A DNA stretch of 64,000 nucleotides, from positions 1,475,253 to 1,539,252 of the forward strand of contig NW_006763131.1 in assembly GCF_000264905.1 (NCBI RefSeq), in the 5' to 3' direction. A program made the position numbers and the translations under genes. The DNA is from Stereum hirsutum FP-91666 SS1 (Eukaryota > Basidiomycota > Agaricomycetes > Russulales > Stereaceae). The notes under the pieces were generated by a model, which made no database searches, had not been told where the DNA came from, and was given only the letters and a program-made list of their open reading frames with translations. The stretch's first letter is position 1; each line of letters starts with the position of its first letter. Positions 13,121 to 26,458 of the stretch are shown one piece after another.

Positions 13121-14234
13121 TCATCGTCTCGAACACCATTTCCCCTTCTCTCTCTAAACTGCACACTCCCTCGGTGACCTTAATCGACTCGTGCCAGCAA
13201 AGCAAGAGTCCTTAACTTCTATCCTCTTCCATTATGAATCGATTTCTCTCCCTAGTTTCATGTTGTTCTGCAATCATTCCCACCATATGCCCCGCAATTC
13301 TTTTTGCTCTTATTCCACTACTTGTATGTTCTCGCACCGACACTTTCCAGGATGGATATACCCGGGATTAATATGCATACCTCTATCAGTGCCATCATAA
13401 TAGATGCATCGACAATTGCATTCATTCATGCCTTCCTCCGTTCTCGTGCTCGTATTCTCTCCCCTCCCGCCTGCGAACGTCTTCCGAGAACCGTGTCCGC
13501 GTCAGCCAGTCTTAATTCTCACGTAGGTTCAGGTTGAATGTTAAGGGACGGGGGGCGACCACTCGTCGGTCATCCTTCTACTCCTTGTCTCTCATGCAGA
13601 TATATGGAACAACGGACTTGGTCCCGCAGACCATGACCTCCGCATGCCTCAGCCGCTGTCAATGAATCATATTGTACATTTTATTTTTCCTCATTCAGGC
13701 TCGTCCCGCTAGCATGGAGCGACAGCGTCAGTATCAGGGTATTTTTTGCAGTGTCTTGCGGTGCATTTTCCTCCCCGAGAAACCTGTGATAGAGTTGTAT
13801 GCGTGGGTAACTGAATCATATGCGAATGAATGCGGCGGAACCGGTGTGGCCCACAATCCTCCAATCGTCATTGGGTACATAGACAGCGGCCGCTCGTCGG
13901 CAGTAAATATTCTGAAGAGTGTTTGAGAGCCAATTTGAGCGCTGCATACACCGGACGAGCCAATGACAAGGGCGAAACAGTTGCCAGAAAGGCGGTGAAG
14001 GACGAACAAGGCTGAGAGCAAAGAATGAAACTCGAACGAGCTTTGGATGAATTCTGAGAAAGCTCGGTAGCGCCGCGCGATCGGCGTCTGACCTCACGCG
14101 CGGCGACTTCCGACGCACGGATTGCCCCAATATTTTGTTTGACCAGCTCAGCGCCTGCTCTTTCTCGTTCCACTCCGTCCCTCCACCCACCCACGACCCC
14201 CCGACCCCCGCCCTTTGCGACCCCTCCTCGAACG
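13121..14234. other. Intergenic region
   Basis: About 1.1 kb between two plus-strand genes. The first few hundred bases are T- and C-rich and probably hold the 3' UTR of the coiled-coil gene. The last 100 bases, with many CCC runs, form the leader of the carrier gene. Open frames near 13670-14280 overlap on both strands and carry no recognisable domain. I see no gene here. Confidence 0.5.
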
Positions 14235-15845
14235 ATGGCCATCCAGAAAGAGCCCGGCCAGAAAGGCGTTAACTGGTCTAACATCGCTGTCGGTGAGTAT
14301 ACGCTGTTCCGTGTCCCGTGCCGCGTCGCGACTCAATGGTCATACCTGCTTTGTAGGTGCTATAATGAACATGGTAAATGATTCCCGATACTTGAGGGAA
14401 CATGGCATACTGACATCAAAACAACGCGTCGTTAATGGTTCATAGTTTGTGAGTGCCCTCTGCTATGCGAGTAAAACGCGTCTTCTAACGAATGGTTTCG
14501 TTCTGTAGGAGGCAAGTCTTCCTGTGGTGGCGCTTAGACATGTGAATGGCTTCATGTGTATTGTTCTCTCTAGGTCACGACATTAGGCCAGCCTCTGGAG
14601 GTCATCAAGACTCAGATGGCTGCTAACCGGTCGCAAACAATGGCGCAGGCCCTCGGGTCTGTATGGGCTCGGGGTGGCTTCAGGGGTTTCTACCAGGGGT
14701 TGATTCCCTGGGTGAGTGCTATTACTTCCGACTTAATCGATTTCCGTCCATCTCACTCACATCAAACCCCCCTACTTGTCTAGGCATGGATTGAAGCATC
14801 CACCAAAGGTGGTGTTCTGCTTTTCTGTGCGTCAGAAATTGAGGGCGCTGCTGAGAAGGCGGGTGTCAACCCGGCTCTCGCTGGCTTGTTGGGCGGTATG
14901 GGCGGTGGTGTCGCTCAGGCTTATGCTACTATGGGTGAGTACCGTCATCATCGGATTGCTATTCTGTCGTCGGTCAGCGCATAGCGAATAGCCGCTAGAC
15001 GATATCTCAGTTCCTGGGCGCTTTTGTGCTTTGTGGTGCTTACAGACTCTCCTGCTGCCCCGTTTGAATATTACCGATACGAGACGAAGTGGTCTGATAA
15101 TGTGGTCGTTTTTTTTCTAACAGGTTTCACGACAAGCATGAAAACTGCCGAGATTACAAGACACAAACAGGCGGCTGCGGGCATCAAGCCACCATCAACA
15201 TGGGCTCTCTTTGCTGAGATCTTCCGCAAGGAGGGTCTCCGTGGTGTCAACAAGGGTGTGAACGCCGTGGCTGTCCGTCAATGCACTAACTGGGGATCTC
15301 GGTATGTATCTGTTCCAACGGAGTAAGACAGTAGAAACTGACGATGCGTTGCTTGTCAGTATGGGCTTTGCTCGGCTCGCTGAGTCGTCTATTCGGTCAA
15401 TTCGTGGCAAGGGCGAGAAGGACTCGTTGAGCGCTGTCGACAAGATCATTGCATCTTCAATCGGTGGTGCTCTTGCTACTTGGAACCAGCCTATCGAAGT
15501 CATCCGTGTCGAGGTCAGTCTCTCTCCCATGGATGATCACCAGCCACAGTTCCGATTACAAGCCTAACTCTGGGTATATAGATGCAAAACATGTCAAAAG
15601 AGGCTATGGCGTCGGCCAATCGACCGGCGAAATTGACGATCTTCAACACGTTTGGCTACATTTACAAGCAAAACGGAATCAAGGGTCTCTACCGTGGCGT
15701 CACCCCCCGTATAGGCCTCGGTATCTGGCAAACTGTCTGCATGGTCTCCTTCGCTGATTATGTCAAGGCATGGTAAGGAAACTTTCTCATAGCCTTTTCT
15801 CCCAGCGTGAATACTGACTTCTTGTGTAGGGTGAAGGGGAAGTAG
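14235..15845 (+). CDS. YHM2: Mitochondrial citrate/2-oxoglutarate carrier, YHM2-type
   Basis: An inner-membrane mitochondrial carrier expected to exchange citrate for 2-oxoglutarate. Spliced exons begin [20 protein letters not shown]. They continue with [20 protein letters not shown], which corresponds to the first carrier repeat signature, then [40 protein letters not shown] and [17 protein letters not shown]. After these come [39 protein letters not shown] and a final VKGK. The segments QPLEVx[18 protein letters not shown] and [12 protein letters not shown] are those of yeast Yhm2, which separates it from other carriers. The family size is about 300 residues and this model agrees. There are about nine exons, and the last one encodes only VKGK or little more. 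It is the last conserved housekeeping gene before the accessory island. Confidence 0.92.
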
Positions 15846-16472
15846 AGGACCGCGGTTCCTTCGTATTTATGTTAGTTAGGTCGGATTAGTTGGATTTACT
15901 CTGCTCCTTTTTGTTTCGTGCAACATAGATTATTCTATAATACCAGTAGGTGCTGCTTCTTCGTTGAACTATATAACAGCATTGAGACCTGGGGTTCACA
16001 GCGTGCGGTCTGACTAGTAAGAGGGAGAGAAAAGGGCAAGAGCTTCGACCTGTCCAATGTGCCAATAACGAGCAAATACTCCACTTCGAAACACAGGAGC
16101 AAGCTTTCGTTGCCCACTTCAACTCCCTGTTTGGCGGTACACACAGCAAGGTACACATGGTAAAGTAAAAGAAGCGCGCCACACATGCCTTCCACCGGTC
16201 AGGGTGTTTTCGCTCACGCCTGTCATGAATGTACAAAAACACCATCCCAGAGAGAACTAATATATAACCGCATGTTTGAGCTCGAAATCCGTCCTACCAG
16301 CTGGCTAGAGCCTCCCGAACGCTAATACGTACTGACCACAATCTAGATTTCGTGACCAAACCATCCCTCTTCCACTTCTTCGACCTCGTATCCTCGCAGA
16401 ACGTTTTCCTGCACTCGCCCCAACAACATGTCTACTATCCTCGCAGCATCGACTCAAACCTCACCTATCCCT
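15846..16472. other. Convergent intergenic region, YHM2 / PKS
   Basis: The carrier gene and the PKS gene end towards each other here. The sequence should hold both 3' UTRs. No frame shows protein-like features. It marks the left border of the accessory island. Confidence 0.5.
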
Positions 16473-19400
16473 TCAGAGTATGCCGTCCTTCCTTCCTTCC
16501 TTCCATCCATACTCCAAACTCTTCAGCATGGTTGCGTTTGTCATCATCTCGAAGTGCGCTGCGTCAATACGCACGATACTCACTCCTGGGACCCTCCCGC
16601 ACCCAAGATCCACCCACTCTTCCCCGTATTCTGACAGCGACTGTTGGTAGCCCCTCGATGCCACATACACTGTCACCGGTACACGTGAGGTGGCGTCAGT
16701 GATCCAGGCTTCGACCTTCGCCCGAATGTGACCGGAAGAGACTGGTGCGTCTTCTCTGTCTGCAGCCGATTTCGCCAGTGTGCGAAGATCGCACGTCCCG
16801 ACCAAGAAGTCGATAGCCATAGCGCACGTCCTGTAGAAATTGTGGTGGTATAGCTCGACGAGCTCGGTAGCATGGTAGCCTTCGTAAAATGCGGCCGTGA
16901 GCTCTTCCACTATCGTCTGCCCCCGTCGAGAGGGATCGCGCCTGTACAGGTCCAACATCGACTCGAATACTCGATGGGCCAAATCACGACTGGCTACTCC
17001 GTCACGAATAGTGTCGGGGTCAAGTTCCCATTCAGGACTTGCGAAAAGCGTCGGGAAGTGATCCAATAATGCGAGTTGAACGACCTCATCTCCCGCCTCG
17101 ATGAACATCTTAGCAAGATGCATAGTGATAAGACTCGTTGCCGAGAATCCTGCTAGGCGGTATGGTCCTTGCGGGCGAATGGCTTTGATTTGCGTGTAGT
17201 AGTAGGCTGCGGTTGAGAACACTGAGGTCATCGGCGTGTCGGGTGTGGTCTGGATGGCGTACAGAGGCGTGGAGAATTGATCTTGGAGGGGCATGAATGC
17301 AACGATGTTGCCGCTCGCTCCGTGCACGATGAATAACGGGACGTCCTCTTCTCCACATTCTACGAGCTTAACAATGTTCTCGCTGGTGCGATTCAAGGCC
17401 TCCCAGGTGAAAGTCCTGCGTGGGACGCATACGTCGGTTGTCGACTCTGGTGAGACTCGAGGGACGGGAATGAAGTGTTCATCCTCGCTGGATGAGGGGA
17501 ATCGTTTCAATAGGTCGTTCAAGCCAAGGTCTCCCAAAAGTTGCATCTGTGTTACGCTCAAATGGGGACGTAAGGCAAAGCAAATACGGCCAGCAGATAA
17601 AGAATCGAGCCCATAGGACGTGAACGGAATGTCGTCGTCGAAGTCGTCTGCGCAGACGCCCAGCTGCTCGCGGAGTATCCCTCGCAATACTCCAGGAACG
17701 TCCTGTACATCGACGACTTCAGATGTGGTGGCGGTAACAGGTGGGACGAGGTGGTCATAAAGAACGGACGGGCCGAATGTCTTCTGTACGAGTCGCCAGT
17801 CGAGGTCGGGGACATAAAGCCAAAGGCGGTGTCCCTGCCGTAGTTTGTAAAGACCGTCGCCGATACATGCGCAAATTTCTGTTTGATCCAGAGCTCAGGC
17901 AAGCCCGTATATGAGGTCAATAATAGAACATGCTCACGCTGAGCTGTCATTGACCAGGCTACCCAGTCATCCCAACCTACGCTAGACGGCCTCCCGATAT
18001 TAAAGGCCGAATCGATGATTAAGGGAGAGATGAGGCAGAATGCATTTGTGTGCGGACGTAGGAGCGCCTCGAGAGCCGTGTTTGCGCTAGATAACATATT
18101 CAATTAACCACTGCAGTGATCTAAGTAGGAAGGTGCAATAGCGGATAGCTCACCTCGCATAGTTGCTCTGACCGGGGCCTCCAAACCCGGCAGCCGAAGA
18201 AACGCATACCAGAAACTCCAGATTCTCGATGGATACCAGGCTGTCCAAGACTTCGAACGCTACGACTTTGGGAACCCATGGCGTGGCGTAGCTTTCCGCT
18301 GTATGAGACAGAAACAACCGATCGCTCAGAGTATACGACAGGAGGAAGCATCCGCCGAGCTCCACCGCTATGCTTGCCAGCAATGCCCGCATAGACGAGG
18401 AATCTGAGGCATCACACGCTTCCAAGCGTATCTCTAGCTGCGGCATTCCTTCCAGGTACCCCAACATACGGCGTGCGGAAGTGAATCCTGGTCTTGACAG
18501 AGATTGCCTGCCCGATCTTGAGGTCAGAACTACCCTTCTAGCACCATTCTGTAACATAGAACGCCATAAGTGAGTTGAGAATGACGGACCAAACCCGTTA
18601 GGAACACTGACCTGGAACATCCACACGGACAGGGCGAGCCCGAGGGAGCCAATACCACCGACGAGAAGGTAAATCTTGGAGGGATTGAAAAGTGAGGTTG
18701 GCAAGATACATGCGCCATTGGGGATGAGTTCTCGTGGGTGTAACAAAATAGGAGATGAAAAGTGATGTCCACGGTTGGAAATTGGTAGCGACGACCTCAG
18801 TGTGTTTGAGATGAACCATGGGTGGTCATTCAGAAATGTCTCCAATGTTGACGCAGTTTTGCGCCACATGCACACCTGAACCACAGTAGTACAGAGTGCG
18901 CTAGACAAGAGGCGCGCCTCGTCATCAGATGCACCCGAAACAATCATATCACCCGCCTCGAACGTCTTTCGGAGTTGAAGAATGGCAGACGCCTTTAAAT
19001 CGCAAAACTGTGGCTGAAGTCCGCAACTTTGAAGAAACTCGAAGATGACGTGGCTTTCCACCGACTCCTGATGAGTGACCAAGATTCTGCCTGTCTCATG
19101 GGGTTCGTTGGAATGTGGAAAAGCACCCGGCCCGAGTGTGAGGTTGGCTAGTATGCAGGCAACTGCAAAGTTTGCGAGCTCGTACCCCCTGTCTGTAGGA
19201 GCAATCACCACACTGCCCTCGTGTACTGGTGCGATATTAGCTAGGCTTCCGACGTGAACACCAAATACTCGCGTCCCAGGTGGGTACTGAGTAGTCCCTG
19301 CGCCCATCACATCACCTACAAACCCTCTGAAACGAGCCTGCGACGGGAGTGGAGCTACCCGCAAGAATCTGACAAGGACATGTCCTGCTGGAATGTGTGT

Positions 19401-22400
19401 GTCCGGGTCTACTTGAACAGTGTCGGTACCGGTAAAGCTCCAGTGGATATGAGACTGTAGAGGGGATGTCCTGGATGGTGGGATGGAGAGCTTGAACCTG
19501 GGTGACAGTATTCGTCCATCAGTGTCGACATCAATCTCTGCCGGAAGGTTTACGGTTGTCGAGATGGTGTTCAGTATGGCGTGCCTTTCTTGCTCCGTCC
19601 ATCGAACATCGAAAACGGCTAGTCGGACGATGAACGGTGAGAGTTCGTTACGGAGAGACCGAGAAAATCCTCTTGCTGCGCCTCCTTCGAGACCGGCCGA
19701 CGCAACGATCCATATACCGGGACAGCCTTGCGCACGTAGATCACCGAGCTGCCGCTGAATTTGCATCTCTTCGTGGGCATGAAAAGGAAGAATGTGCAAA
19801 GAATCCGAGGTACGGGCCAAAGATAAGTTTGGCGCGCTCAGCGGAACTAAGGTCTTCGGTACTAAGGGCCTGTCGAAAAGAGGCTCGAAACTGATGTCGA
19901 ATCGTTGCTGACTCTCACCTTTCATAACATCGAAGTTATGAAGGGTGACCTTGATGCCGCGCAAGCAGCAAATTCGGAGACCACCATTATTCATAATGTC
20001 GCAGTCGAACACGAGGTACTCTATGGATGAGAGTTTTAGTAGGATGCTTTCGTGAGCTTGTTAAACAAAGAGATAACTACCTGGATTCCACTGCCTGAGA
20101 ACCACGTGAGAGTAAACCTCGTGTTCAATGAGTGGTGTGTATAGGAATACTGCCTCGATATGAGAAGGGAGGAAGTAAGATGTCAAACCAACATTGGTAG
20201 TCATATCCGGATGGATGACTCCATGAAGGCATGCATCGAGAACAGCAGGATGAAAGACGTAGGGAATGCCTCTGTAACGCATCAAAGGAGTGGCCTCAAC
20301 CAAGTTGCCGCTCAAACTATTCGAGCGAATAAACCTACGTTGTTGCTAGGCTTGGATCCATGCCACGTACACGGGTTAACATCTCCTGGTCGTTTCTGAT
20401 GCAGGACATAACTCGTCGGTGCGAAGGGCCATATTGAGCGAATGTGGTGAGAGCGGTATAAAACTCTGAGCATCACGACGGTGAGAGACGCAGACGACGA
20501 CAATTGGGAAATACGCAGAACGCACCCGCAGAAGAGAGGTCGCTACATCGATTCCGTATGGCATCGAGGTGGATAATGCCAGAATCACCGTCGTCCATAA
20601 GATCAGAAGACATGTAACCTTCGGCATGCAGGCGAAGCGGATTCTGATGAATGGATATTAGTGGTTTGGCAGAATCTATCGAAGATGTTTGGACTCCTAC
20701 TTCGACTGCGTTCGCACCGGAAAGTTTCGACGAAACACTCCATGAGTGATTAGCATTTTTGCAGACTTGAACTTCAAGCGCCTTGTCCGTAGGAATAGAC
20801 ATCATGAAGGGGAAACGTATGTCCCATAAGGTGCGCACGCCGAACTCGAATATCATCTCCAGATAGCCTGCCGCAGGCATTATAGGCTCCCCTCGAATAA
20901 TATGATCCGCCAGTAGCGGGTGCGTCTGCGAGCTGATACGAAGGTTGGGATAGTTCAAGGGGCCGTTTCTCATCACCATCTGGTGTTGGGCCGCGAACGA
21001 GTCGGAGGGGTGGAAGTGAAAGTGTCGGCGATTGAAGGGAAACCTCGGGAGAGGTGAGTTAAGGCTCTGGTGGTTGGACTTCGTCTGGTTGAGTTTTGCG
21101 AAGTCGATGAAATTGTACCCCAGAACGGTCAAGCGGCCCAAACAATCAAGAAGAGCGCGAGTTTCGTCGCCAGGTCTCACCACTCTGCTTCGTCGCATAG
21201 GACAGACGACGGAGGACGGTGCTGCGCCCATGGATATCAGATATGACGACAGGGCGGGGTGTGCTCCTATTTCCAAGAAAGTGGCGTCGGGGACATCATG
21301 AAGGACATTTTGGACTACGCCCTCGAAAAGAACGGGACTGCGTGTGGCCCTCCACAAATAGACTGGGTCAAGGTGCTCTGGGAAAAGGTCTCCTGTAACA
21401 GTAGAGTAGATGCGAGGATTATCTGATCGGAGGAGAGGAGTAGGGTATTTCGCGAAGACATCTTCAACAAGCTCCATGTAACGTTCACGACAGGGCTCCA
21501 TAAGGCTGCTATGGACGGGGACGTCCGTCGGGAGTCGCCGGGTGAATATCTGTTCTTTCTCGGCTAGAGCTATAGCGATGGCGACTAAGCCCTCTGTTCC
21601 ACCAATGGTCACGGCTCCTGGGGAATTGTATGCTGCAATCTCAAGCACTCCTCCAGCCTGACGGAGAGTAGACTGTGCAGCTCCTATGATCCGGAGGGCC
21701 ACCTCGTGGGTGCACCCAAATGCGACCAGAGCACCTGTGCCGGCTGTGATGTCCATTGCCCGCCCACGCGCTATGGCGATTTCAACTGCCATCTCTCTCG
21801 ACAAAACTCCAGCAGCATATAACATGGGGGTCTCGCCGGAAGAATGCCCGATGACAGAAAACGCTCGAGGAAGTCCGAGACTGACGAGCAAGTCGAATAA
21901 TGCAATTTGAAGGATGGTCAAAGCAGGAAGGATGATGGTGAGAGGCCAGATCCCGTCTCGGATTTCAGCACTGAGAGAGGTCGAGGATTCGTGCTGGAAT
22001 AAGCCATAGCTGCGAATGAGGGAGAGCTGAGTGACAGAGTGATAAATATCATCCATGAGGAGAACGCTCTCCCTAAAAACGTGATAATCTTGGAACAGCT
22101 GGCGACCCACTTGCAGATATGATTCAGTCAATTTGAAGACGTTTGCGTAACATTCAAAGAAGCTCAACTCACTATGAAAATGTTGAGGGCCCTGCCCAGA
22201 AAAAACGCAGACAATGGGAGGCTTGACACGAGGGGCGAGGCTGGGGGCACTGAACTGGATGGTTCGAGAGGAGTCCACGGAGGCAACAGCATATGATCTC
22301 CATGTCATAGACCGAGAGTTGCGCCCATATGCAGCCGAGATTACTCTCAAATCACTCGGGCCTTCATCGGCTAATGTACGAAGATCTTCGGATACTGATG

Positions 22401-24255
22401 AGGCGGTACGAGGGGAGAGCCCACCGGAGACCAGAAGGACATCGTGGATATTGGTTTTGGGAAGGTTCGGAGATGCGGGTCGAGAAGGTGGAGCTTGAAG
22501 TAAACAGTGCCCATTCGAACCACCAATTCCCGAGCTTAGCAGCGAGATCAGAGGTAGACCTGTTACGCCTGGAGGGGTAGAAAGTGGTGTTTGGTCAAGA
22601 GGAACCGTCAGGCCGTACTCATCCCATCGGATCCCCGGGTTCGGGTTCTTAAAGTTCACGTTTGGAGGGATGATTCCAGTGGAGAAGATAGAGCATGCCT
22701 TGGAGAGAGATGCGAGAAAAGCTGTGATTTCCAAATGCCTATAATACCAAGCTGTGAGATCAATATACCAGACGAAACAGGACATGTACTTGCCCTATGT
22801 TCCCCTTTACACTTCCTACAAAAAGTGGAGTCTCCCGTCGGAATTCCGAGCCTACAAGGTTCGCTTCGATAGGATCACCAGCTGCCGTTCCTGGTTTGAA
22901 GTTAAGCACTACAGTCTAAGAAGAAACGAAAGAGATAACGGACCTGTCGCGTGCAGTTCCACAAAAGCTACCTCGCTCGGGTGACGACCTGTCCCGGCGA
23001 ACGCTCTATACATTACATCTCTTTGAGACTCAGCTACAGGCGTGCTGAGAGGAGCAATAGAGCCGGTAGAGTTGATGGCGGTGTTCAAAATCTATAGTAA
23101 CCTCGATCAACCTCTACTGCAAAGGTACACAATTTGGGACTGACCGTTGCGTAAATATGGTCGCCATCAAGGACGGCATCCTCCAATGACTTTATGACGA
23201 TCGCAGCGATGCCCTCGCCTCGCGAAAATCTATACGATATTTAGTATAAATACAGACGCGCGATGTACTGTGATATAGCGAACCCGTCTGCAGCAGCATC
23301 CAAAGGCTTACAAATGCCATCAGTAGCCAATACAGAGCTTTGGCTGTAGTTGATCCAATCGACTAGCCTGTTTTAAAGGCTCGATCAAAATTTTATGGTA
23401 AACACAGGATAAACGGGGATACTACGTACCGATGATTCACCTGTGCTCCTCCAACAACGGCAGCTATACAGTCACCGGTTCGGATACCTTGAACAGCGAG
23501 ATGCAACGCGGTGAGCGTTGAACTGCATGCTGTATCAGTTTGAAGCGAGGGTCCTCGAAGGTCCAAATGGTAGGATACTCTGTTGGCAATCATGGAGGGA
23601 ATTCCGGCGAAGGATCCTTGCGTAGCGTGGTCATCCTGAAGGAATCAAAGTGCAAGCCATTCCAATCAGGAACAACGCTTCTATCAGGAGGTGCCCGACA
23701 TGGCTGAAACAAAATCTTACAGGGTCCCAAACGTTTGAAATGACGGACTCTGCGCCGCTCATGTAGCAGCCAACATTTTCGCCACGGTATTGAATGCCAG
23801 AATCGAGGAAAGCCAGAAAAGAATGCTCTATGAGTTGGCGCGTACCCAGAGACATAGCGCTCGCATCCTTGGATGGGATCCCAAACTCGAGGGGATCGAA
23901 AAGCGAGACATTCTTCAAGAATGTGCCAACGTCTGTTACCACTTGACCACGGCCCGGTCCTTTCCAGCTGCACGCATAAACAGAATACGTGAGGATAGTG
24001 GACTAACAAAATAGCAAGAAGACAACTATCAAACATCCATACCTGTTTGCATGGAATCTATCGGCCGGGATTTGCTCGTATGCTTGCCGTTTGGAAAGCA
24101 AAAAATCAAAGAAACTGCGGTGATTCAAATTATCGGCTGAGTCTGCCCCGCCGGGAATGTTGACAGATATTCCGACCTATGGTGAGAATAATGAGCACAG
24201 TTACGATGAATATAATGCGAGGCTATTGACTGACGATTGCGATAGGCTTGGGCAT
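16473..24255 (-). CDS. Reducing type I polyketide synthase, KS-AT-DH-(degenerate ER)-KR-ACP-TE
   Basis: Fifteen exons give about 2,350 residues. KS: starts [17 protein letters not shown] with no N-terminal extension. It keeps the active-site Cys (DTACSST) and both His residues (ELHATGTAAGDP and, across an intron, KGNIGHLE). [12 protein letters not shown] and [19 protein letters not shown] fits HxxxGxxxxP, and [10 protein letters not shown] gives the second motif DxxxH. No methyltransferase is visible. An ER-like stretch ([32 protein letters not shown]) follows, but its nucleotide-binding glycine motif is gone ([14 protein letters not shown]). [17 protein letters not shown], Tyr in [45 protein letters not shown], nucleophile in AGFSATSL instead of GxSxG, His in DAAHFEMM. 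The KS-to-DH exon is over 2 kb long and uninterrupted. I found no frameshift. The product is unknown. Confidence 0.9.
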
Positions 24256-26458
24256 CTGCGCACAGTGGTTTTGCTGCACAGCTGGTTCAATGGTTATGTC
24301 GTGATGAGAGGTGTGAGGAAGGAAACGGGTCCTGTTTGACGGACTCGTGAGCCCAAGACTTCTCAAGCTGGCTGCTCGATCCCTGACGTTCTAGCAATAC
24401 CGCTCATGGGCTTACGGGAGAAGAAATACATGGTTCTCATTAAGTCCGCATGTGACTGTCTTAGATTCACCGGGAGAAGCTACTATCCTTACACATCCTC
24501 AGCACCGCAGAGCATGTCTCACATTTTGAAACGAGCCTATCGCATGGAAAGACCGCCTAGATGACACATCACTTCTTTTGAGTCTCAGTCAGGGGACATC
24601 ATGCAAGAAACCTTACACGGTTTAGAAATCATCGTCCAATCTAGTATGAGTTAGCACAGCGCGCGGGCATGTTGGCTCCGTTCAAAGCAGATTTTTTTTG
24701 ATGTAGTACCGCGGATATCCTGGATCTACAACATCCGCTTTTTGTGTGACACGGTATTATTCTGTGGTGATCAAACTGCTTCACTCGACAATCGCAACAC
24801 CATGATAGCGGCATACGCTGTCTGATTATCCCACTCTCTCGGAAGTCAGACCCATGCTGCAGACGAGACTACTAGACATGAGTCAGGGAGGGAGTTAGAG
24901 AGCACGTATATTATCATGTGTGGAATTCACATGAGGAACTCCAGGGGTACGAGAGGGAAGACCCTAGGTTTTGAAGCTGATGTTGCAGATATGTACAGAA
25001 CGAGCGTTGGTTAGGGTTCGAGACATCCACTCCCAGGAGTGGATATAGCAGGCAATTCAGGTATTAAAAGACCGGGGTCCTATCTGCATCCTTCTGTGAA
25101 CGGATGATCTGAGCGAGTACTATGAATCAAATTCGCCCGGATATTTGATGACTTCTGGTGCGAAGAATGATCCACGGGCTCTTCATACCCGAGTAAGAGA
25201 TGAAGCGCCGTAGGTTATGGCACAAGAGCGTAGACTGATACGCTAGGGCAACTATAGCTGCTGCTGAGCGCTGAGCTACGATTAGCCTGGTGTATCGAGT
25301 CCCATCTCTGGCTTGGCTGGGATAATACGGACTATGGGAAAAGACATGTCGCATGCATCAAACTTCGTCTGCGATGTCGGAGTATGAGCAACGGAGTCGA
25401 GTGTTGTTCTTCAAGAGAAGTGTTGAAGTGAGACCTGGTACGCCAAAGCCACTGCCACGGCTGATCTCTGTCTGCACGAGACAACACCTCGGACCTCGGA
25501 GGATGGCGTAAAGGCGGCCAACACTCAGGTATATGCCCATGCGAGCATCATGGCATCCATCTCACGGGAGCAGAGAGAGGACGAACCTAAACTTGGCGAG
25601 TGTGAAAACGAACACAGCTGTGTGTCATTACGGCGTTTCTAGAAATAATACGAATCGGTATTCCTTCAGGCGCCGCAATAGGCGGCATGGACTGGAATAG
25701 CAGCGCAGTGGAGATATGTCCCTGGACCCCCAGGCTACTCTGAGAGACGCGATAAAACAGAACCTGTGAAAGTAATACAGACCAAGGCTAGCGGCGATGA
25801 AATGAGACCAAAAGTATTCACTAACTTACAAGCCCGGGCCCATCACCCAATCCGGGGAGAAAAGGAGTATCCGGGGGTCGGACCGGGACACGTTACCCCG
25901 TGATTCTCCGGGATGCCGAAGAAGACGTCTCATTACGGACACGGCGTCAAAGCGACAAACATAGTCCCACCGGCAGCTACCACCTTTGTCTTGCTACCGT
26001 CCTGCTAGGGCCCGATCTTCGCACTCATCGTCTCTTTCTCATCTGGAAGATCCGAAGAAAGACTCGCACCTGATAAGTAGGTAAGGCTTGTGGCGAAATC
26101 CCTTGAACTCTGCTCCATGGGAGGGGAACCCGTGCCAGCCGCTCGACATGAACTTGAATCTTGACAAAACCGGGTCCAGTTCATGAATCACTGACTGAGC
26201 GCTGAACAGTGAAGGCTATGGTACAGTTCCGTGATATCATCTGTCCCCTGTGAGAAATCATGATGAGAAGACGGCTGTATCAGGCTTCAGCCGCGAGCTC
26301 AGAATATGGCAGGATGCTACCGGTATGGGCAAGCCACGCCTACCGTTGGACGTGGGCCTGATGAACCAAATGCGCCATCAAATGTTGTCCATTGTCAGCA
26401 TTTAAAGGTGCTGCTCTCGTGAACGCATATTCACTTCAGAAGTTCGGAATTCCCCACT
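24256..26458. other. Gene-free 2.2 kb upstream of the PKS
   Basis: This is the divergent region between the PKS (minus) and the seven-transmembrane gene (plus). It must hold both promoters, but 2.2 kb is long for this window. I looked for leftover exons and found only short frames without motifs, such as those near 25127-25540. It may contain decayed sequence or regulatory DNA. I see no inverted repeats or transposase remains that I can support. Confidence 0.5.

Noticed and set aside
13670..14284. Overlapping frames of 60-138 codons between the coiled-coil gene and YHM2
   Set aside because: No recognisable motif on either strand and no splice partners; this is best read as UTR and promoter sequence.
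20305..20345. A possible frameshift in the PKS DH domain, where two in-frame stops appear after SLATT
   Set aside because: A 67 bp GT-AG intron (GTAGGT donor, TTACAG acceptor) joins SLATT to [16 protein letters not shown] in frame, so the DH domain is intact.
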